Below are positions 1-14,120 of a stretch of DNA of 64,000 nt, piece after piece. Location of the stretch: the NCBI RefSeq assembly GCF_024345995.1, contig NZ_JAGQCE010000001.1:62001-126000 (forward strand), read 5' to 3'. Origin of the DNA: Synechococcus sp. Cruz-7E5 (GTDB taxonomy: Bacteria > Cyanobacteriota > Cyanobacteriia > PCC-6307 > Cyanobiaceae). A model generated the notes under the pieces. That model saw only the letters and a list, made by a program, of their open reading frames with translations, had not been told where the DNA came from and ran no database searches. The position numbers were made by a program, and so were the translations under genes. Numbering within the stretch: position 1 is the first letter of the stretch; every line of letters begins with the position of its first letter.

Positions 1-297
1 GTAGGCGTCGTAGCCGACCAGACGGACGTGATGGTCGGGGTAGGCGCGGTGGCAGGCCTCGAGCTCACTGACGATCACGCCCAGGTCCTTCTCACCGAAG
101 AAAGGCAGTTTCCAGTACGACCAATAGGTCGCCATCGAACGGCTGGGGTGAACGTGCTCGACAAGCGGGCTCCATCCCTGGGCAATGATGTAAGCAATCT
201 GATCGTAGATCTCGTCCTGGGACATCGGCGGGAGGAAGCCGAAGGTCTCCAGGGTGGCGACTGTTTGGTAGTCACCCACGGTGCTCTTGAAGGGCAT
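1..297 (-). CDS. rbcS: RuBisCO small subunit (partial, C-terminus outside window)
   Basis: Small subunit of form IA RuBisCO, which caps the L8S8 holoenzyme packaged in the alpha-carboxysome. The visible 99 residues start MPFKSTVGDYQTVATLETFG and run through the typical small-subunit region with the SYWKLPFFGEKD segment; the reading frame is still open at base 1, so the last part of the gene is missing. An AAGGAT ribosome-binding sequence lies just upstream of the ATG at 295-297. It follows rbcL on the same strand with a 92-bp gap, as in cso operons of alpha-cyanobacteria. Confidence 0.96.
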   Translation of the reverse strand, partial: MPFKSTVGDYQTVATLETFGFLPPMSQDEIYDQIAYIIAQGWSPLVEHVHPSRSMATYWSYWKLPFFGEKDLGVIVSELEACHRAYPDHHVRLVGYDAY

Positions 298-342
298 GGG
301 GATCCTTGTGGGGAATCAGGTGAATGCAGGCAAACCGGATGT

Positions 343-378
343 GACCGCAGGGAGGGAAAAACTCCCTCCCCGCAGGTC
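343..378 (-). promoter_or_regulatory. rbcL-rbcS intergenic stem-loop
   Basis: Between the rbcL stop and the rbcS start lies an inverted repeat: GGGAGGG at 350-356 pairs with CCCTCCC at 364-370 around a 7-base loop, and GACC/GGTC (343-346, 375-378) can extend the stem. Read on the minus strand the loop carries a run of T but there is no U-tract after the stem, so a processing or mRNA-stabilising element is more likely than a full terminator. Confidence 0.5.
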
Positions 379-389
379 AACAGCCCCGA

Positions 390-1802
390 TCAGTTGACGT
401 CAAGTTTGTCGACGGTGTCGAACTCGAACTTGATTTCCTTCCAGGTCTCGAGCGCGATGGCGAGCTCGGGGCTGTGTTTCGCGGCTTCCATGAGGATGTC
501 GCGGCTCTCCTTCTCGATCTCACGACCGGCGTTACGGGCCTTGACGCAGGCTTCGAGGGCCACACGGTTGGCGGCGGCGCCAGCGGCGGAACCCCAGGGG
601 TGACCGTGTGTGCCACCACCGAATTGCAGCACGGAGTCGTCACCGAAGATCGCCACCAGCGCGGGCATGTGCCACACGTGGATGCCGCCGGAGGCCACAG
701 CGAAGACGCCGGGCATGGAGCCCCAATCCTGGTCGAAGAAGTTGCCGCGGCTGCGGTCTTCGGGGACGAAGGATTCACGCAGTTGGTCGATGAAGCCGAG
801 GGTGGTCTGGCGATCACCTTCGAGTTTGCCCACCACGGTGCCGGTGTGCAGCTGGTCGCCACCGGAGAGGCGCAGACACTTGGCCAACACTCGGAAGTGG
901 ATGCCGTGCTTGGGGTGACGGTCGATCACCGCGTGCATGGCACGGTGAATGTGCAGCAGCATGCCGTTCTTGCGGCACCACTTCGACAGACCGGTATTGG
1001 CCGTGAAGCCACCGGTGATGTAGTCGTGCATGATGATGGGCTGGCCCAGTTCTTTGGCGAACTCGGCACGCTCATACATCTCCTCGGGAGTGGCGGCGGT
1101 GCAGTTGAGGTAGTGCCCCTTCTTCTCGCCGGTTTCTTCCTGGGCCAGCTGTACGGCTTCGGCCACGAACTCGAAGCGGTTCTGCCAGCGCTGAAAGGGC
1201 TGGGAGTTGATGTTTTCGTCGTCCTTGGTGAAATCGAGACCACCACGGAGGCATTCGTACACCACCCGGCCGTAGTTCTTGCCGGAGAGGCCGAGCTTCG
1301 GCTTGATCGTGCAACCCAGCAGCGGACGGCCGTACTTGTTCATCCGGTCGCGCTCGACACAGATTCCGTTCGGCGGGCCGGGGCAGGTCTTGATGAAGGC
1401 CATCGGGAAGCGGATGTCTTCCAGACGGAGGTGACGCAGGGCCTTGAAGCCGAATACGTTGCCCACCAGGGAGGTGAGCACGTTGGTGATCGAGCCTTCC
1501 TCGAACAGATCGAGCGGGTAGGCGATGAAGGCGTAGAACGACTCCTTGTCACCAGGAACGTCTTCAATTCGATAGCAACGGCCCTTGTAGAAGTCGAGGT
1601 CGGTGAGGAGCTCGGACCACACTGTGGACCAGGTGCCGGTTGAGGATTCGGCAGCCACGGCAGCGGCCACTTCTTCCTTGGGAACGCCTTCCTGACCAGT
1701 GACCTTGAAACAGGCCAGCAGGTCAGTGTCGAGGGGAACGTAGTCGGGAGTCCAGTATGTGTCCCTGTACTCCTTTACCCCAGCGTCGTACTTCTTGCTC
1801 AT
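390..1802 (-). CDS. rbcL: RuBisCO large subunit, form IA
   Basis: Ribulose-1,5-bisphosphate carboxylase large subunit (470 aa, normal for form I), which fixes CO2 in the carboxysome lumen. The sequence carries the substrate lysine motif [12 protein letters not shown], the carbamylated-lysine and Mg-binding motif [12 protein letters not shown], and the HIHRAMHAV segment. The N-terminus [17 protein letters not shown] is typical of the proteobacterial-like form IA enzyme of alpha-cyanobacteria. An AGGAGA sequence precedes the ATG. Its position between csoS1 and rbcS marks the start of a cso carboxysome operon. Confidence 0.98.
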   Translation of the reverse strand: MSKKYDAGVKEYRDTYWTPDYVPLDTDLLACFKVTGQEGVPKEEVAAAVAAESSTGTWSTVWSELLTDLDFYKGRCYRIEDVPGDKESFYAFIAYPLDLFEEGSITNVLTSLVGNVFGFKALRHLRLEDIRFPMAFIKTCPGPPNGICVERDRMNKYGRPLLGCTIKPKLGLSGKNYGRVVYECLRGGLDFTKDDENINSQPFQRWQNRFEFVAEAVQLAQEETGEKKGHYLNCTAATPEEMYERAEFAKELGQPIIMHDYITGGFTANTGLSKWCRKNGMLLHIHRAMHAVIDRHPKHGIHFRVLAKCLRLSGGDQLHTGTVVGKLEGDRQTTLGFIDQLRESFVPEDRSRGNFFDQDWGSMPGVFAVASGGIHVWHMPALVAIFGDDSVLQFGGGTHGHPWGSAAGAAANRVALEACVKARNAGREIEKESRDILMEAAKHSPELAIALETWKEIKFEFDTVDKLDVN

Positions 1803-1872
1803 GGGGAAAATCTCCTTGTAGGTCGGGTGGGAAAGATGAGAGTGCTGCGCTCCATCAGGGGCGCGTCAGACC

Positions 1873-2184
1873 TCAGTCCTTGGAACCCAGACCGAAGTTG
1901 CTGTTCAGGGCCGGCTCGACTTCACGATGGGGGCGGGCGATGATGTGGGCAGCAACGAGGCCGTCACCCACGCGCTCACAGGCATCGGCACCGGCACGCA
2001 CAGCCGCATTCACGGCCCCGGTCTCACCGCGGACGAGAACGGTCACGTAGCCGCCACCCACGAACTCACGGCCGATCAGACGCACTTCGGCGGCCTTGGT
2101 CATGGCGTCGGCCGCTTCGATTGCCGGCACGAGGCCGCGCGTCTCGATCATGCCGAGGGCGATGCCCATGGTTTCATTCGCCAT
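1873..2184 (-). CDS. csoS1: Alpha-carboxysome major shell protein CsoS1 (BMC domain)
   Basis: A 103-residue single BMC-domain protein that forms the hexamers tiling the carboxysome facets. The start MANETMGIALGMIETRGLVP and the pore/edge region with KAAEVRLIGREFVGGGY and VRGETGAVNAAVRAG are diagnostic. A GGAG sequence lies 8 bases before the ATG. It is the first gene of the csoS1-rbcL-rbcS transcript, 70 bp ahead of rbcL. The remaining cso genes (csoS2, csoSCA, csoS4) would be expected beyond base 1 but are not visible. Confidence 0.95.
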   Translation of the reverse strand: MANETMGIALGMIETRGLVPAIEAADAMTKAAEVRLIGREFVGGGYVTVLVRGETGAVNAAVRAGADACERVGDGLVAAHIIARPHREVEPALNSNFGLGSKD

Positions 2185-5306
<3,122 letters not shown>

Positions 5307-5551
5307 GAGCAGCAACCGTTGATCGCTGAAGCCAGTGCAATCTCCCCACGAATGAGACAGCCTGGCCATCGGTCAAAGATCTAGGTCTTTATACCTATAC
5401 CGCTCGGCGCAACCTGGGCTGTCCGAGTCTTTGCCGAGAGCCAGGTAGCAGGGATTCACACTGCTTGAGTGAGGATTCCAAGATCCTGATCATCATGATG
5501 TTTCGGTTTGAGCCAGACCCGGCATCTGCCTACCTGGCTGCTCTTTGATAA

Positions 5552-6514
<963 letters not shown>

Positions 6515-6540
6515 TCCTCTGAAAAGCGCCTGAGCCTGGT

Positions 6541-7428
6541 TCAGATCTCGGCGGCGGCCCGCTCCACCAGGCGGCGGGCCACAGCCTGGACCCCAGTGTG
6601 GGCATATGTATCGGTGAAGGCATCCAGGAAGACCGCCAGCTGATCCATACGTCCCTGCCAGGGACCCAAGGTGGTTTCCAGAGCCTGGACGGCTCGCTGA
6701 CCACTGAGCCCCAGTTGGGAGACGAGTCCGTCAGCCCAGCCGACCCATTGCTCAACGCCCCGTCGCAGGAAGCCCAGGTGGGCCTGATCGTTGCGCCCGG
6801 GCATCAAGCCTGCCATCCGCCGGTAGGCGGGGAGCTGACGCAACTGGATTGCACTCGCTTGCCCGAGCAGTCCATCAAGCCGCTGCAGCGCCTGATCTCC
6901 CAGCGGCAGCAGACCGTCGAAGGTGACAAGGGCCGCCATGCGCAGTCGTGCCTCCGATCCGTAGTCGGCCAGGGCGGCAGCAAAGTCAGCGAAACTGTCG
7001 CCGGGAAGGCCATTCACCTGGGTGAAGGCCAGCAGTTCGGCCGACACCTTCAGTCCCAGGTCCACCGCCTGCAGTGTGTCCCCCGGTGGCGTGAGGTCCG
7101 CAATGCGTTTGAGCAGGGGCACGCCGGCGCTCACACCAGCAAGCACGCGTAAGCCAGCCGTGGCGTGCTGGGAGCGGTTCACAGCGTCGTAGACGCTCAG
7201 GGCCCGGCCATACCCTTCATGCCGCGCCCGGCTGAGTTGATCAGCCCGGGCTCGCACCTGGGCGATCAAGGCAGCATCGTTGCTGCCGATCACCGACTCG
7301 ATCAAGGCTTCAGCACTGGTGATGTTGCTCCAGCCACCAGGCACAAGCAGGCTCAGGCCCTGGAGCGAGAGCACAGTGAGACCCCGGCGCGGCAGGCGCT
7401 CCAGACGGGAGAGAACAGGGGTGCCCAT
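6541..7428 (-). CDS. Uncharacterised protein, third gene of the por operon
   Basis: A 295-residue, alanine- and leucine-rich, apparently mostly helical soluble protein starting MGTPVLSRLERLPRRGLTV. No catalytic motif or family signature was recognised. The start at 7428 leaves 4 bp to the stop of the upstream gene. A longer reading frame to 7533 would overlap that gene and is less likely. Tight spacing places it in one transcript with por and the 174-aa gene, so a role near pigment synthesis or thylakoid biogenesis is an inference from context only. Confidence 0.8.
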   Translation of the reverse strand: MGTPVLSRLERLPRRGLTVLSLQGLSLLVPGGWSNITSAEALIESVIGSNDAALIAQVRARADQLSRARHEGYGRALSVYDAVNRSQHATAGLRVLAGVSAGVPLLKRIADLTPPGDTLQAVDLGLKVSAELLAFTQVNGLPGDSFADFAAALADYGSEARLRMAALVTFDGLLPLGDQALQRLDGLLGQASAIQLRQLPAYRRMAGLMPGRNDQAHLGFLRRGVEQWVGWADGLVSQLGLSGQRAVQALETTLGPWQGRMDQLAVFLDAFTDTYAHTGVQAVARRLVERAAAEI

Positions 7429-7432
7429 GACC

Positions 7433-7957
7433 TCAGGAGCGGGGGAGGGGTGAGGATCCGAGGGCGGCAAGTCCCTGGAGATCAAAGTTTTCAAGGACAC
7501 CGTGGCGATGGGCGGCATCAAGGGAGCTTCCATGCTCGATCACCTTCACCTGAAAGCGATCTGCCACCAACAGCGCACTTGCATGAGGCCCCTGTTCGAC
7601 CAACGGCCACCCCTTCAGTCTTTCCTCTGCTTGCTCGAACTTTGCTCGGGCTTCTGGTGCGGTGATCGTGTCGGAGATGGCCAGAAGGGCAATCACCTGG
7701 TCGCCCTGTTTAAGACGCGCTTCGCTGAACCCCCGCTTTTCCTGCGACATCGTCACCCGCAATTCGGGATTCGATCGGGGAAAGAGCCGGTTGAAGCGGG
7801 AGCCGTTCACCACCTGCTGCAACGGCACATCGGCGACCGTTCCACCGGGCAACCAGTCGGCGAAAGGCAGAAGCAGCACCCCGCCCACCAGCAAGCCAGC
7901 GGCCAGCAGCAGAGCGACAACCCAGCGAAGCGGACGGGGCATCACCATCACATTCAC
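7433..7957 (-). CDS. Uncharacterised single-pass membrane protein, second gene of the por operon
   Basis: A 174-residue protein with an N-terminal hydrophobic anchor (about residues 10-32, VVALLLAAGLLVGGVLLL) followed by a polar extracytoplasmic or lumenal domain of about 140 residues. No known domain was identified by eye. The start may be any of the Met residues at 1, 4 or 6. Its start lies one base from the por stop and its stop is 4 bp from the next gene, so the three genes almost certainly form an operon. It may anchor a membrane complex, but that is inference. Confidence 0.82.
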   Translation of the reverse strand: MNVMVMPRPLRWVVALLLAAGLLVGGVLLLPFADWLPGGTVADVPLQQVVNGSRFNRLFPRSNPELRVTMSQEKRGFSEARLKQGDQVIALLAISDTITAPEARAKFEQAEERLKGWPLVEQGPHASALLVADRFQVKVIEHGSSLDAAHRHGVLENFDLQGLAALGSSPLPRS

Positions 7958-7958
7958 C

Positions 7959-9344
<1,386 letters not shown>

Positions 9345-9842
9345 TCAGGGCTGAACCTGGGCCGGCAGTGGCTGGGTGCTGATCAAGGGTCTGCCTGATG
9401 GAGCCATGCCAGGCCTGGCTTCGGCTGGTTCATTCCAGACAACCCGCAGTCGGTTGGGAGCGATCCACTGATCCTGTTCGCGGATCAACTGTTGCTCACC
9501 AGTGGTGACGAAGAGTTGATCGAAACGCTTCTGAGCCTTCTGTAATTTGGCTTTCTCGATCTGAAGGATTGCACTCAGTTCATCGTGCTGGTTTAACCGC
9601 TGCTGGTAGGCAGCAGCTAAATGGACCAGGCTGAGGCCCGCCAAGAGAGTCACACCCAGCTTGACGCTGAGGCCAATGACGCTGCAAAGCAATTCCTGCC
9701 GATCGGTCGATCCCTGATGAATTGCAACCACAGTCGCTGCACTGACGGGTTGTGCGGCGGCGGGCCGGGATGCTGGCCGTCGCCCGGATGCCCTCTGACG
9801 CCTCGGGGTGGATACGGGCCTGAGCTGCTGCGCGGCGGACAA
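9345..9842 (-). CDS. Hypothetical membrane protein with coiled coil
   Basis: About 165 residues: a basic, Ala/Pro/Arg-rich N-terminal segment, one hydrophobic helix (LSVKLGVTLLAGLSLVHLAA), a heptad-like helix (ELSAILQIEKAKLQKAQKRF), and a short C-terminal domain with LIREQDQWIAPNRLRVVW. The topology resembles small septal proteins such as FtsL, but no homology can be claimed. The frame stays open to 10049, overlapping psaM. The TTG at 9842 (MSAAQQLRP) is preferred because it avoids psaM and the codon composition changes near there. The start is uncertain. Confidence 0.65.
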   Translation of the reverse strand: MSAAQQLRPVSTPRRQRASGRRPASRPAAAQPVSAATVVAIHQGSTDRQELLCSVIGLSVKLGVTLLAGLSLVHLAAAYQQRLNQHDELSAILQIEKAKLQKAQKRFDQLFVTTGEQQLIREQDQWIAPNRLRVVWNEPAEARPGMAPSGRPLISTQPLPAQVQP

Positions 9843-9912
9843 GGGGGGGAAGGAGAAGATCTTGCCCGCTTCTAGCAGTTCAGGCCAGACCTGCCAAGGG
9901 CGAGCCCTCGAT

Positions 9913-10017
9913 TCAGGCCCGGTAAAGGCTGACGCAGAGACGAATCGCCAGAACGCCGGCGTGTGCGGCGACCACCAGAGCGACCAGAACCTCTGCCTGG
10001 GTGAGTGTTGTGACCAT
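9913..10017 (-). CDS. psaM: Photosystem I subunit XII (PsaM)
   Basis: A 34-residue, single-helix protein, MVTTLTQAEVLVALVVAAHA then GVLAIRLCVSLYRA. The pattern TQ-x-x-x-ALVVA-x-x-x-x-LA-x-RL-x-x-x-LY matches PsaM, the small membrane subunit at the trimer interface of photosystem I. It is easily missed because of its length and because a longer frame overlaps it. It lies just upstream of the 9345-9842 gene on the same strand and divergent from the CRR6 gene. Confidence 0.85.
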   Translation of the reverse strand: MVTTLTQAEVLVALVVAAHAGVLAIRLCVSLYRA

Positions 10018-10106
10018 GGACGACGAAGGGGTACAGGTGTCGCCACCATTGTTCGGCTCCCTTCTGCCCGGTGTCACAGGATGGCATCGTGCTGTCACAG
10101 CTCTTG

Positions 10107-10598
10107 ATGGCCCAACCTCCTTCCAGCCTTTCTGTTGCCGCCGAGAGCGTCCGCTCTCTTGATCTTTCGCCGCTGCAACCCTGGGGCGCGTGTGCTCCAG
10201 CTGATCTACTCGCCTGTGCTGGAGCTTTGGGCCTCGACTTTGACTGGCCCCTTCAGCCAGGCGATCCACGCGAGCTCTCAGAACTGCCTGAACTGCGCCT
10301 GTGGAGCCTGAGGGCCGATGCGCTTCACCCCTGGCTACCGCTTGTTCTCGACCGCAGCAGCGGCCAGCTTTGCCGCCATGTGGCCATGCTTCTGCCCCAT
10401 CGCTTCAGCCGCCATGAGGGGATCCGTTTTGCACCGGAGAGCCTCGAGCTCTGGATCACCCACCGTTTCTTCCTGCTGGATCACTGGAGCAATGAGCGTG
10501 GCCTGAATTGCCGTCAGGGGCTCGCTCAGATGGCTGCGGTGCTGGGTTTCGAGCTCGATCCCAGCTTCTGGGAGTCGATCAGCCGATCAGCAGGCTGA
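10107..10598 (+). CDS. CRR6-family NDH-1 assembly protein
   Basis: A 163-residue protein of the CRR6/DUF1817 family, known from plants and cyanobacteria to assist maturation of the NdhI subunit of the photosynthetic NDH-1 complex. The family core reads DWPLQPGDPRELSELPE, then LRLWSLRADALHPWLP and the RFSRHEGIRFAPESLE block. The ATG at 10107 (MAQPPSS) is preferred over 10071. Its last 20 bases overlap the converging permease gene. Confidence 0.85.
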   Translation: MAQPPSSLSVAAESVRSLDLSPLQPWGACAPADLLACAGALGLDFDWPLQPGDPRELSELPELRLWSLRADALHPWLPLVLDRSSGQLCRHVAMLLPHRFSRHEGIRFAPESLELWITHRFFLLDHWSNERGLNCRQGLAQMAAVLGFELDPSFWESISRSAG

Positions 10599-11340
10599 AG
10601 GCCCGCCGGCCGCTGTCGAGAGCCAACAGGCCAGTGAGCCCTCGCAGCAGCTGAACCAGGAGGGTCTCTGGAACTCTCTCCAGTCGTGCCGCAGACCAAC
10701 TTGCCGCCACTGATGCCGATCCCCCCAGGATGAAGGCGATGGCCCCCTGGGCCTTCGCACCGATCAGGAAGGTCACCGACGCCGCCGACGCGGAGCACAA
10801 CACGGCCAGGGTGCTCAGGCGGATGGATTCACGCACGGGCAATCGCAGGCACCTGATCATGAGGGGAACCATCAGCAGGCCGCCACCCACCCCCAGCAGC
10901 CCTCCGGCAAGGCCGGCGACGCTGCCCACCAGTGCCAGAGCCGGCAGCGGCGTCGGTCCTGGAGATGGTTCCGTCTCATAGTCCTGGCGAGGGGAGATCG
11001 TCAGAGTCAGGGTCAAGTACATCAGGGTCTGCAGGCCCAGCAGTTGCCAGCCGCTGAGCAGTCCCCCCAGTCGGCTGAACAGCAGCCCGCTCAGGGCGGC
11101 ACTCAGGCCGATGGTCAGGCCCATCGCAGGCATCACCCGACCCTGGCGCAGATGCACCCAGGTTCCCCCCAGGGTGGTGGGGACGATCGCCAGGGTGCTG
11201 GTGGCCAGGGCCTGATGGGGCGCTAGGCCCACCATCAGCAGCATCGGTGAGAACACCAGACCGCCACCGATGCCCAGCAGACCCGAGAGCAGCCCAGCCA
11301 CCACACCGAGGGGCACCAGCACCAGCAGATCGCTGTGCAT
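10579..11340 (-). CDS. TauE/SafE-family (DUF81) membrane permease
   Basis: A 253-residue polytopic inner-membrane protein with two repeated halves, each opening with a glycine-rich helix: VAGLLSGLLGIGGGLVFSPML near the N-terminus and VAGLAGGLLGVGGGLLMVPLM in the middle. This internal duplication is the hallmark of TauE/SafE exporters of sulfite, sulfonates or other organic anions. The substrate cannot be read from sequence. The start at 11340 (MHSDLLVLV) is chosen over the upstream in-frame codon at 11406, which would run into the divergent gene. Confidence 0.88.
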   Translation of the reverse strand: MHSDLLVLVPLGVVAGLLSGLLGIGGGLVFSPMLLMVGLAPHQALATSTLAIVPTTLGGTWVHLRQGRVMPAMGLTIGLSAALSGLLFSRLGGLLSGWQLLGLQTLMYLTLTLTISPRQDYETEPSPGPTPLPALALVGSVAGLAGGLLGVGGGLLMVPLMIRCLRLPVRESIRLSTLAVLCSASAASVTFLIGAKAQGAIAFILGGSASVAASWSAARLERVPETLLVQLLRGLTGLLALDSGRRAFSLLIG

Positions 11341-11348
11341 GATCGGGA

Positions 11349-12128
11349 TTGATTGGCGGCCGTACGGTGGCACCAGCATCCTCTGCTGATACCCCTTTCC
11401 CGTCAAGCTGGCGCTGGATCCCCCCCCTCTGCCTGCGCGGCGACTGGCAGATGGCCATCGACGACTGGTTGCTGGATCAGCTGCCGCTCAAGCCAGGGCA
11501 GGGAGTCGTGCGCCTCTACACCTGGAGCACGCCGACTCTGTCGCTCGGCCACCACCAGAAGGCCATCGACCCTGCCTGGAGAACCGCGACACGACAAGGC
11601 CGCCTAGCCCTGGTGCGCCGGCCCAGCGGCGGTGGAGCCGTGCTCCATGCCGGCTGCCTCACCTATGCCCTGCTCTGGCCCAATCCTCCCCGCCAGCGCA
11701 AGCAGGCTTACGGCCTGGTAGCCGTCTGGCTGGCGCAGGCTTTGGCTCGCCTGGGGCTGGACCTCAGCCCAGGCCAGGACGAGACCACGGCGCCGGCCTC
11801 CAACTGTTTCGCCAGCAGCACCGCCGCTGATCTGGTGGGCATCGATCGCCAGAAGCGGGTGGGCAGTGCCCAGCTCTGGCGCAAGCGCCAGTTGCTGCAG
11901 CACGGCAGCGTGCTGGTCGACCCTCCGGTTGCCCTGTGGCAGGAGTTGTTCGGGTCGCCCCTTGAGGCTCCAGCCACAGCTCCAGGGCTGTCTGAGGCTG
12001 CTTTGGAGCGTGAGCTGCGGCTTGCGGCGATCAGGAATCTGGGGGGAGGACCGCTGCTGGTTGAGCCACTGAGGCCAGCGGAATGGGCGGCAGTCGATCG
12101 CCGCCGCCACAGGTTTCGCCTGTCCTGA
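11349..12128 (+). CDS. Lipoate-protein ligase A-like protein
   Basis: A 259-residue member of the biotin/lipoate ligase fold. RRPSGGGAVLH is the nucleotide/lipoyl-binding loop, and QKRVGSAQ carries the lysine equivalent to the LplA catalytic lysine. Such proteins transfer lipoyl or octanoyl groups to dehydrogenase subunits, or act as related ligases. The start appears to be TTG at 11349, 8 bp from the divergent permease start. A GTG 18 bases downstream is an alternative. Confidence 0.8.
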   Translation: MIGGRTVAPASSADTPFPSSWRWIPPLCLRGDWQMAIDDWLLDQLPLKPGQGVVRLYTWSTPTLSLGHHQKAIDPAWRTATRQGRLALVRRPSGGGAVLHAGCLTYALLWPNPPRQRKQAYGLVAVWLAQALARLGLDLSPGQDETTAPASNCFASSTAADLVGIDRQKRVGSAQLWRKRQLLQHGSVLVDPPVALWQELFGSPLEAPATAPGLSEAALERELRLAAIRNLGGGPLLVEPLRPAEWAAVDRRRHRFRLS

Positions 12129-12149
12129 GGAACGGCCAGAGCATGAGGG

Positions 12150-13376
12150 TCAACCATCGCCGCTCTCGGCGATCCCCCGCGCCACCTGGGCCAGGGCAAG
12201 CCCAAGTGGGTAGGTGCCCTGGCGCCTGGCGGCCTCCAGCAATGGCGGCGGCAGCCGCAGCCCCAGGCGGGCCAGCACCACTTCAGAGAGTTCCGGACGC
12301 TCCAGGGTGCCGGATGGCAGGCCAGCCGAACCCAGCACCAGCAGTCGATCGACACCTGGCTCGTCCAGCTGCAGGGCGGCCTGCCAGAGCGGCGCATCGT
12401 GCTGGATGCTCGGGAGGGTGTTGAGGGGTTGAATGTGGTCCAGCACCCGCTCCTGATCCCAACGCTGAACAGGCAGATTCTGCAGGGGGTCATCGCCGAT
12501 CACGCCTTTCCAGCGCCCCCGCTCACAGACGAGAACCCAGTCGGGATTGCCATCGCTGTCATCCCGCCGCATCCGAGAAAGCTCGCGTAGCGGCGCATCG
12601 CCCTCCAGGACCCGAAACCGGCGGCGGGAGGCCTCACTGACCTTGAGATCCTTCAGGGCCTTCTGCAGGGCCAGCAGCTGGATCTGGTTTCTGGAAGCGC
12701 CCAGCCCGAACCACCCGAGCATGATCAGCCAGAAGGCCCCAAGCCCGCCACCCCGCAGCAGCAGGAGCGTGCCCATGCCCACTGCCATCAGCGAGAGGAA
12801 GCGGCCCATGGCGGCAGCCACCTGCACGCCGCGCCGTTGACTGCCAGTCCACTGCCAGACCAGCGCCTTGACGATCAATCCTCCGTCCAGTGGCAAGCCG
12901 GGGAGCAGGTTGAACAGGGCCAGTACCAGGTTGAGGGTGCCGAGCTGGCTGACCATTTCACCCAGCAACGGTGAGACATGGGCCACGGCATGGCTGCCAC
13001 CGAGGAAAAGACCGGCCAGCAGCAGGCTGACCAGGGGGCCGGCTGCAGCCACCTGCAGGGCTGCCATCGCTGTGCTGCATTCCTTCTCGACACTGGCCAC
13101 CCCGCCTAGCAGGAACAGGGTGATGCTGCGCACTTTCACCCCATGGGCGATCGCCACCAGGGAGTGGCCCAGCTCATGCAGCAGCACAGAAACAAACAAC
13201 AGCAGCGCTGTTCCCAGTGCCAGCAGCCAGAGGCTGGCACTGGAGGCCTGTCCCGCCAGCTGAATGCCGTATTGCTGCTCAAAGCCCAGGGTGGCTAGCA
13301 GCAGGATCACGAACCAACTGGGGTGGACGCGCAGCGGGATGCCGCCGATCTTGAGGAGCTGCCAACCTTCACCCAC
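12150..13376 (-). CDS. Site-2 protease family zinc metalloprotease with CBS-like tail
   Basis: A 408-residue intramembrane M50 protease. The zinc site HELGH lies near residue 67 in a membrane segment and the second motif, LPGLPLDGG, around residues 158-166 supplies the aspartate. Several hydrophobic helices fill residues 17-230. The soluble C-terminal part (about 240-380) looks like a CBS pair. Such S2P-like proteases in cyanobacteria cleave membrane-anchored regulators. It faces the lipoate-ligase-like gene tail to tail. Confidence 0.9.
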   Translation of the reverse strand: MGEGWQLLKIGGIPLRVHPSWFVILLLATLGFEQQYGIQLAGQASSASLWLLALGTALLLFVSVLLHELGHSLVAIAHGVKVRSITLFLLGGVASVEKECSTAMAALQVAAAGPLVSLLLAGLFLGGSHAVAHVSPLLGEMVSQLGTLNLVLALFNLLPGLPLDGGLIVKALVWQWTGSQRRGVQVAAAMGRFLSLMAVGMGTLLLLRGGGLGAFWLIMLGWFGLGASRNQIQLLALQKALKDLKVSEASRRRFRVLEGDAPLRELSRMRRDDSDGNPDWVLVCERGRWKGVIGDDPLQNLPVQRWDQERVLDHIQPLNTLPSIQHDAPLWQAALQLDEPGVDRLLVLGSAGLPSGTLERPELSEVVLARLGLRLPPPLLEAARRQGTYPLGLALAQVARGIAESGDG

Positions 13377-13455
13377 CTGGTTCCGTCCTGCCGATGCCCA
13401 GGCAGATCCTGGGCGGTGTTGATCCGATCCTAGAAAGAGTGCCTCCGACCTTCCT

Positions 13456-14118
13456 GTGCTGACTCCCCCCCTGTTGAAGATCTGCGGCCTGCGCCAACCG
13501 GCCCAGGCCCAGGCGGTGGCCGAGCTGGGGGTGGATGCCGTGGGGGTGATTGCGGTGCCCTCTTCCCCGCGCTGGCTGGCTCCGGATCAGCGACTGTTGC
13601 TGTTCCAGGCGATGGCCGCCGGCCGCCCAGACTGCCGAGGGGTGCTGGTGCTGGCGGATCCAGGTGACGAGCTGATCGTGCAGATGGATTCCGCCCATGG
13701 CCACCAGGTGCTGCAACTGCATGGGCAGGAGTCCCCCGCTCGCTGCCGGGAATTGGCCGCAAAAACTGGCTGCACGATCTGGAAAGCCCTGCGAGTTCGT
13801 AGGCCAGAGGATCTCGATCGGGTGGAGGAGTATCGAGACGCGGTGGAAGCGGTACTGCTGGACGCCTGGGTTCCGGATCAACTGGGAGGCAGCGGCCAGC
13901 AGATCCCTACTGCTTGGCTCAAGGGCTTCCAACCATGCCTGCCCTGGTGGTTGGCCGGTGGTGTGGGACCAGCCAACGCGGCTGATTTAATGGCAAATTT
14001 CAACCCCTGCGGACTCGATGTATCCAGTGCTGTCGAACGCTCTCCCGGCGAGAAAGATCTCGATCTGGTGCGCGCTTTGGTGCAGCTGGTGAAAGGCGAA
14101 GCCTCGGGGAAGAAATGA
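13456..14118 (+). CDS. trpF: Phosphoribosylanthranilate isomerase
   Basis: TrpF catalyses the third committed step of tryptophan synthesis, converting phosphoribosylanthranilate to the CdRP ribulotide. The catalytic cysteine motif KICGL is at the N-terminus, the LQLHGQE motif is mid-protein, and the phosphate-binding WLAGGVGPAN and GLDVSSAVE loops follow. At 220 aa it has the normal length of a monofunctional enzyme. The start is GTG at 13456. It ends 2 bp before the converging folE stop. Confidence 0.94.
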   Translation: MLTPPLLKICGLRQPAQAQAVAELGVDAVGVIAVPSSPRWLAPDQRLLLFQAMAAGRPDCRGVLVLADPGDELIVQMDSAHGHQVLQLHGQESPARCRELAAKTGCTIWKALRVRRPEDLDRVEEYRDAVEAVLLDAWVPDQLGGSGQQIPTAWLKGFQPCLPWWLAGGVGPANAADLMANFNPCGLDVSSAVERSPGEKDLDLVRALVQLVKGEASGKK

Positions 14119-14120
14119 AC

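Noticed and set aside
28-1643. Long plus-strand frames opposite rbcS and rbcL (191 and 389 codons)
   Set aside because: They are antisense to RuBisCO genes with clear protein matches; their translations show no recognisable family and reflect GC-rich shadow frames.
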